NCBI GenBank assembly: GCA_949840905.1
Contig: CATKXW010000022.1
Span: 1-34,964 of the forward strand
Source of the DNA: an uncultured Eggerthellaceae bacterium
GTDB lineage: Bacteria; Actinomycetota; Coriobacteriia; Coriobacteriales; Eggerthellaceae
DNA length: 34,964 bases
Reading direction: 5' to 3'
Shown here: one piece after another, positions 32,205 to 34,964 of the stretch
How positions within the stretch are numbered: position 1 is the first letter of the stretch
Layout of the letters: each line of letters begins with the position of its first letter
Translations under genes and position numbers: made by a program
Notes under the pieces: model-generated
What the model was told of the DNA's origin: nothing
Database searches by the model: none
Seen by the model: only the letters and a program-made list of their open reading frames with translations

Positions 32205-32234
32205 TTACCGCACCCGCTTTGCGCACGTTATAAT
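32205..32234 (+). promoter_or_regulatory. Promoter of the polyprenyl-phosphate sugar transferase gene
   Basis: TTACCG (32205-32210), 18-nt spacer, perfect TATAAT (32229-32234). The predicted start is near 32241, giving a ~65-nt leader. Confidence 0.65.
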
Positions 32235-32305
32235 GAAGGATACCTATGCGAATGCGCGCTCGGCCCGGCCGTGGCGCGGCAGGTGGAAAGAGAGAAAACG
32301 CGCCC

Positions 32306-33511
32306 ATGAATTGGATCGAATGCTGCATCGTGCTAGCCGCAGCCATTCTCGCTACCGTGGCGCTCACTCCTCTTGCCAAATGCATCGCCGTGAAGGCCGA
32401 TGCCATCGACTATCCCGATCGTCGTCGCGTGAACACCGTGCCCATCCCGCGCATGGGCGGCATCGCCATCTTCGGAGGCATGGCGGTGGGCGCCATCGTC
32501 ATCTATGGCGGCGTGAAGCTGCTCGGCTGGGACAATCCCTTCTATCAGCTGTTCGGGAAATCGATCAACTACGTGCTGCTAGGTGCGGGCATCACCTGCA
32601 TGTTCGCCGTGGGGGTCATCGACGATATCGTCAGCCTGCGGCCGAAGGTGAAGCTGGCCGGTCAGGTGATCGCGGCTTGCGTGACGTCAGCGTCGGGGCT
32701 GTTGCTCACGAACATCCAGAACCCCTTCGTGCATGACGCGTTCATCGAGTTCGGCTGGCTGGCCTATCCTATCACCGTGCTGTATCTGGTGGCGTTCGCG
32801 AACGTCATCAACCTCATCGACGGTCTCGATGGTCTCGCCTCCTCCATCAGCGCCATATCGGCGGCCACCATCTTCGTCTTCTCCACCTTGGCGGGCCGTT
32901 ACGGGGCTGCGCTGGTGAGCTTGGTCATATTGGGAACGTGCCTCGGCTTCCTCAAGAGCAACCACCATCCAGCGTCCATCTTCATGGGGGACTCAGGGGC
33001 GCTGTTGCTCGGCATGATGCTGGGCATCGTGTCACTTCTGGCCGTGGCGCGCTCCACGCTGTTCATCTCGTTGCTGGTGCCCATCGTGGCGGCGGGCGTG
33101 CCCATCATCGACACGGCGGTGGCCATCGTGCGCCGCAAGCGTGCCCATCAGCCGGTGTCGGCGGCCGATCGCGGCCACATCCATCACCGCCTGCTCAGCG
33201 CAGGTTTCTCTCAGAACGCTACGGTGCTCATCATGAGCGCATGGACCCTCGCCCTCGCCGTTTGCAGCATCATCATGGCCGAATCCCAAGGCATGATCCG
33301 CGTGCTGGTCATCATCGTCATCGCGGTCATCACCGCGTTCGCCATCGGCAAGCTCCATCTGTTCGAGCCCGTCCTGCGCCACCATTACAACCCCCGCCAC
33401 GTCATCCCCCGAAAACTGCGTCGCTCTCAAGAGCTCCAAGCCCAAGCTGGCGAACAGGTGGAAGCCTCCGTAGAGGAGCGTCTCGCCGAAGAGCTGAGCG
33501 AGAAGGAGTAG
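32306..33511 (+). CDS. Undecaprenyl-phosphate N-acetylhexosamine-1-phosphate transferase (TagO/WecA family)
   Basis: 401 aa, multi-pass membrane enzyme. It attaches a sugar-1-phosphate (usually GlcNAc) to undecaprenyl phosphate, the first step of wall-polysaccharide or teichoic-acid-type polymers. Motifs: VGVIDDIVSLRPKVKL (the DD pair and Lys), NVINLIDGLDGLA (the N-x3-N-x2-DG signature), FMGDSGALLLG, and HIHHRLL (cytoplasmic His loop). The ATG at 32306 follows GAAAGAGAG; 20 more upstream codons are open but have no ribosome site. The C-terminal ~40 residues are a charged cytoplasmic tail. Confidence 0.95.
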   Translation: MNWIECCIVLAAAILATVALTPLAKCIAVKADAIDYPDRRRVNTVPIPRMGGIAIFGGMAVGAIVIYGGVKLLGWDNPFYQLFGKSINYVLLGAGITCMFAVGVIDDIVSLRPKVKLAGQVIAACVTSASGLLLTNIQNPFVHDAFIEFGWLAYPITVLYLVAFANVINLIDGLDGLASSISAISAATIFVFSTLAGRYGAALVSLVILGTCLGFLKSNHHPASIFMGDSGALLLGMMLGIVSLLAVARSTLFISLLVPIVAAGVPIIDTAVAIVRRKRAHQPVSAADRGHIHHRLLSAGFSQNATVLIMSAWTLALAVCSIIMAESQGMIRVLVIIVIAVITAFAIGKLHLFEPVLRHHYNPRHVIPRKLRRSQELQAQAGEQVEASVEERLAEELSEKE

Positions 33512-33533
33512 GGTGGCCCTCTGCTAGCTTCCC

Positions 33534-33567
33534 GTATGTACTTACATTCGCTATAATATGCACATAC
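33534..33567. promoter_or_regulatory. Promoter/operator of the relB-yafQ-type operon
   Basis: TATAAT (33552-33557) with a weak TTCCCG 17 nt upstream. The -10 is bracketed by GTATGT (33534-33539) and ACATAC (33562-33567), and a smaller ATGTA-CT-TACAT palindrome lies inside. RelB/DinJ ribbon-helix-helix proteins repress their own promoter through such repeats. Confidence 0.65.
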
Positions 33568-33588
33568 ATCTTTGAGCTTGGAGGCATC

Positions 33589-33858
33589 ATGGCAGCGAGC
33601 ACCTTGACCATTCGCATCGACAAGGATCTGAAAGAGCGTGCTTCGGAGGTGCTGGAGCATTACGGTCTCGACCTCTCCACTGCTACGCGCGCCTTCTTCA
33701 CTCAGATAGTCAACACCAACGCTGTTCCGCTCTCATTCGATTACGAAGAACCCAACGAAGAGAGCATGCAGGCCATCCGCGAGACGGAGGCGATCTTCGC
33801 GAGCGGTGCTCGGCGCTTCAAGAGCGCAGACGAGCTCTTCGCCGCGCTCGAGGCATGA
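33589..33858 (+). CDS. RelB/DinJ-family antitoxin
   Basis: 89 aa. The N-terminal ribbon-helix-helix reads STLTIRIDKDLKERASEVLEHYGLDLSTATRAFFTQIV, diagnostic of RelB/DinJ. The remaining acidic half would wrap the toxin. TTGGAGGC lies 7-9 nt before the ATG; the open frame continues upstream but that part is antisense/out of phase with the transferase gene. Its stop overlaps the toxin start (ATGA). Confidence 0.93.
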   Translation: MAASTLTIRIDKDLKERASEVLEHYGLDLSTATRAFFTQIVNTNAVPLSFDYEEPNEESMQAIRETEAIFASGARRFKSADELFAALEA

Positions 33859-34160
33859 GCATGGCTCGTCTCGATGCGGAATTCACGCCCCGATTCAAAA
33901 GAGACTTCAAAGCGATCGCGAAGAAGCGCGATATGGCTCCTTTGCGCGAGGTCATGGAGCTGATACTGACCAACGACGCCGCTTCCCGGGAAGAATTGAC
34001 AAGAAGGCATGACGCTCACCGGCTTTTCGGAAAATGGGCCGGTTCTAACGAATGCCACGTATGCAACATGGGCGACTGGCTGCTCATTTGGGCGGTGAGG
34101 GATGGGCTTGCGGTGTTTCAGCGGATGGGCTCTCATGATGAGCTGTTCCGGTCTCGCTAA
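33855..34160 (+). CDS. YafQ/RelE-superfamily mRNA interferase toxin
   Basis: 101 aa. It matches the YafQ branch of RelE/ParE toxins: FTPRFKRDFKAIAKK at the N-terminus, then HRLFGKWAGSNECHVCNMGDWLLIW, then VFQRMGSHDELF. The catalytic set seen in YafQ (two His, Asp-Trp, a late Arg, His and Phe) is intact, so it should be active as a ribosome-dependent RNase. It is translationally coupled to the antitoxin through ATGA; a second in-frame ATG lies at 33861. Confidence 0.93.
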   Translation: MSMARLDAEFTPRFKRDFKAIAKKRDMAPLREVMELILTNDAASREELTRRHDAHRLFGKWAGSNECHVCNMGDWLLIWAVRDGLAVFQRMGSHDELFRSR

Positions 34161-34279
34161 GGGCGGGATGGCTCGATCGGGGTGCCCCTTGTGGGTTGTG
34201 AGCGAATCTTCACATCTTGATCTAGATATTCTGAACTGGCGCTTTTATCGAAAAGAAAAAGTAGCCGGGGTCTTGATGC

Positions 34280-34308
34280 TTGAAAGCGGGAGGGTTGGCT
34301 GATATATT
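34280..34308 (+). promoter_or_regulatory. Promoter TTGAAA-N17-TATATT of the secreted-protein gene
   Basis: -35 at 34280-34285, -10 at 34303-34308, ideal 17-nt spacing. It predicts a transcript starting near 34315, which gives a ~280-nt leader before ATG 34594. TTGGCT/AGCCAA arms flank the -10. Confidence 0.6.
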
Positions 34309-34315
34309 CCGGCTA

Positions 34316-34481
34316 GCCAAACCGCACCTTTTCTTAACAGAAAAGTTGCAAGAAATTGAATATTGCACCCCGGCGTCTGTATGTCGGCATGAATGAACAC
34401 AAACTGAAGAGGGCATCTGCCTTCACGATTGTGTTTTCATGCCCGTCGGGATTTTGATTTCTTGCAATTGTGCGGTTTGGC
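34316..34481 (+). ncRNA. 166-nt imperfect palindrome, structured leader RNA candidate
   Basis: Nested pairing, read from the outside in: 34316-34327 with 34470-34481 (12 bp perfect); a side hairpin CTTTTCT-TAAC-AGAAAAG (34328-34345); 34346-34356 with 34457-34467 (11 bp perfect); CCCGGCG with CGTCGGG (7 bp, one G-U); GCATGAA with TTCATGC; AACACAA with TTGTGTT; and a terminal TGAAG/CTTCA. The first paired base is about the predicted transcription start. No ORF is carried. It matches no riboswitch class I can recognise by eye. A DNA-level role (protein binding, recombination) is an alternative. Confidence 0.55.
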
Positions 34482-34545
34482 GACTGTGGTGGATGCCCTC
34501 CTCACGAATTCGCCGAAGTCGCCAGCTTCGTAAATATAGCCAGGG

Positions 34546-34585
34546 GCTCCTCCGCAGTGTGTATGGGAAACACACCGGAAGGAGC
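34546..34585 (+). promoter_or_regulatory. Hairpin sequestering the ribosome binding site
   Basis: GCTCCTCCG (34546-34554) pairs with CGGAAGGAGC (34576-34585, one bulged A), then GTGTGT with ACACAC around a 7-nt loop. The Shine-Dalgarno GGAAGGAG (34577-34584) lies wholly in the 3' arm, 9 nt before ATG 34594. Translation would need this stem to be opened. Confidence 0.65.
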
Positions 34586-34593
34586 GGATCGCC

Positions 34594-34964
34594 ATGCGAG
34601 CCCCTGTTGCCTCTTTCAGCAAGAAGCTCTTGTCGATATTCTTTGCTGCTGCATTGACCCTCGGTCTAATGCCTATCATTGCTCTCGCAGAAACTACGCA
34701 GGAGAGTGTAGTTTCCGAAGCGTTCGATGGCGAGGTTCCTGTCGAGTTCCAGGATGAGGTGGCTCGTTCCGGGTCGGTCGCAGAGCTTCCCGAGAGCGCA
34801 GATGGGACGTCCTCTATGGGGGATGCTGCTGCTGATTCGTTCATTCCCGCAGGCACCATCATCAACCAAAAGATGCCCCTCGACAGCGTAGTGGCCCAAG
34901 CAGAATCCACTCGTACATTCTTCCTCGCCCAGACCTTGGAGAGCGCACGAGGCATCCCCATGGT
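34594..34964 (+). CDS. Secreted protein, N-terminus only (truncated by right edge)
   Basis: 123 codons are visible before the window ends. A classical signal peptide is present: basic start MRAPVASFSKK, hydrophobic core LLSIFFAAALTLGLMPII, then a probable cleavage site ALA-ETT (~residue 31). The mature part is acidic and low in complexity (VVSEAFDGEVPVEFQDE, then ADGTSSMGDAAADSF), typical of the lead-in of large coriobacterial surface proteins. It may be a paralogue of the repeat protein at the left edge, but no repeats are within view. It has a long structured leader (see the preceding entries). Confidence 0.85.
   Translation, partial: MRAPVASFSKKLLSIFFAAALTLGLMPIIALAETTQESVVSEAFDGEVPVEFQDEVARSGSVAELPESADGTSSMGDAAADSFIPAGTIINQKMPLDSVVAQAESTRTFFLAQTLESARGIPM

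Noticed and set aside
34316-34481. Invertible promoter or simple MITE
   Set aside because: The inner sequence also pairs with itself along its length, so it is a long hairpin rather than two terminal repeats around independent DNA. No flanking target-site duplication or recombinase is seen.
1-34964. CRISPR array, IS elements, rRNA
   Set aside because: No regularly spaced repeats, transposase motifs or rRNA segments were seen on either strand.

Overview
The window is a high-GC, densely coded bacterial chromosome segment. The gene content suggests an anaerobic gut actinomycete of class Coriobacteriia, family Eggerthellaceae. The clues are a giant InlB-type repeat surface protein, an NRMT-type (Nramp-related magnesium) transporter paired with an MgtE-like sensor, MEP-pathway IspE, ppk1 beside a fused two-domain PPK2, and LemA near a DUF2207 protein. 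This placement rests on family knowledge, not on a database search.

Layout, left edge to 13.5 kb: the C-terminal 1.95 kaa of a repeat-rich surface protein (incomplete at the left edge), a strong hairpin, an orphan AbrB/MazE-like antitoxin with a tiny overlapping ORF, and recQ. Then comes a tight minus-strand unit, ppk1 - GNAT acetyltransferase - flavin reductase. It is divergent from a tandem PPK2 polyphosphate:nucleotide phosphotransferase. The two divergent genes form a polyphosphate synthesis/use locus.

13.5-22.6 kb is accessory and regulatory. An ECF sigma factor is translationally coupled to a 620-aa membrane protein (probable anti-sigma/sensor). A type IV toxin-antitoxin pair (AbiEi/AbiEii) is flanked by 122-bp direct repeats made of the 3' end of the neighbouring padR gene, which looks like a small inserted defence islet. 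Citrate synthase, a short conserved-looking ORF, a decayed or two-part small ORF, and a large Mrr-like nuclease with an unrecognised C-terminal region follow.

22.6-31.2 kb: tRNA-Arg(ACG) with promoter and terminator; the MgtE-like PRC/CBS sensor plus NRMT transporter; a promoter-hairpin unit that may be a small RNA, in front of a truncated Abi_2/AbiF-like gene that stops 8 nt from tRNA-Ser(TGA); tadA, ispE, lemA, a small membrane protein, tRNA-Ser(GCT) and a DUF2207 protein. 31.1-34.2 kb: a GT2 glycosyltransferase overlapping DUF2207 tail-to-tail by 75 bp, a TagO/WecA-type polyprenyl-phosphate sugar-1-P transferase, and a RelB/YafQ-type toxin-antitoxin pair.

The right edge starts a new secreted protein. 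It is preceded by a consensus-like promoter, a 166-nt imperfect palindrome that begins at about the predicted transcription start, and a hairpin that buries the ribosome binding site. With the AbiE islet and the Abi_2 remnant plus RNA candidate, this leader is one of the three places most likely to hold something undescribed.
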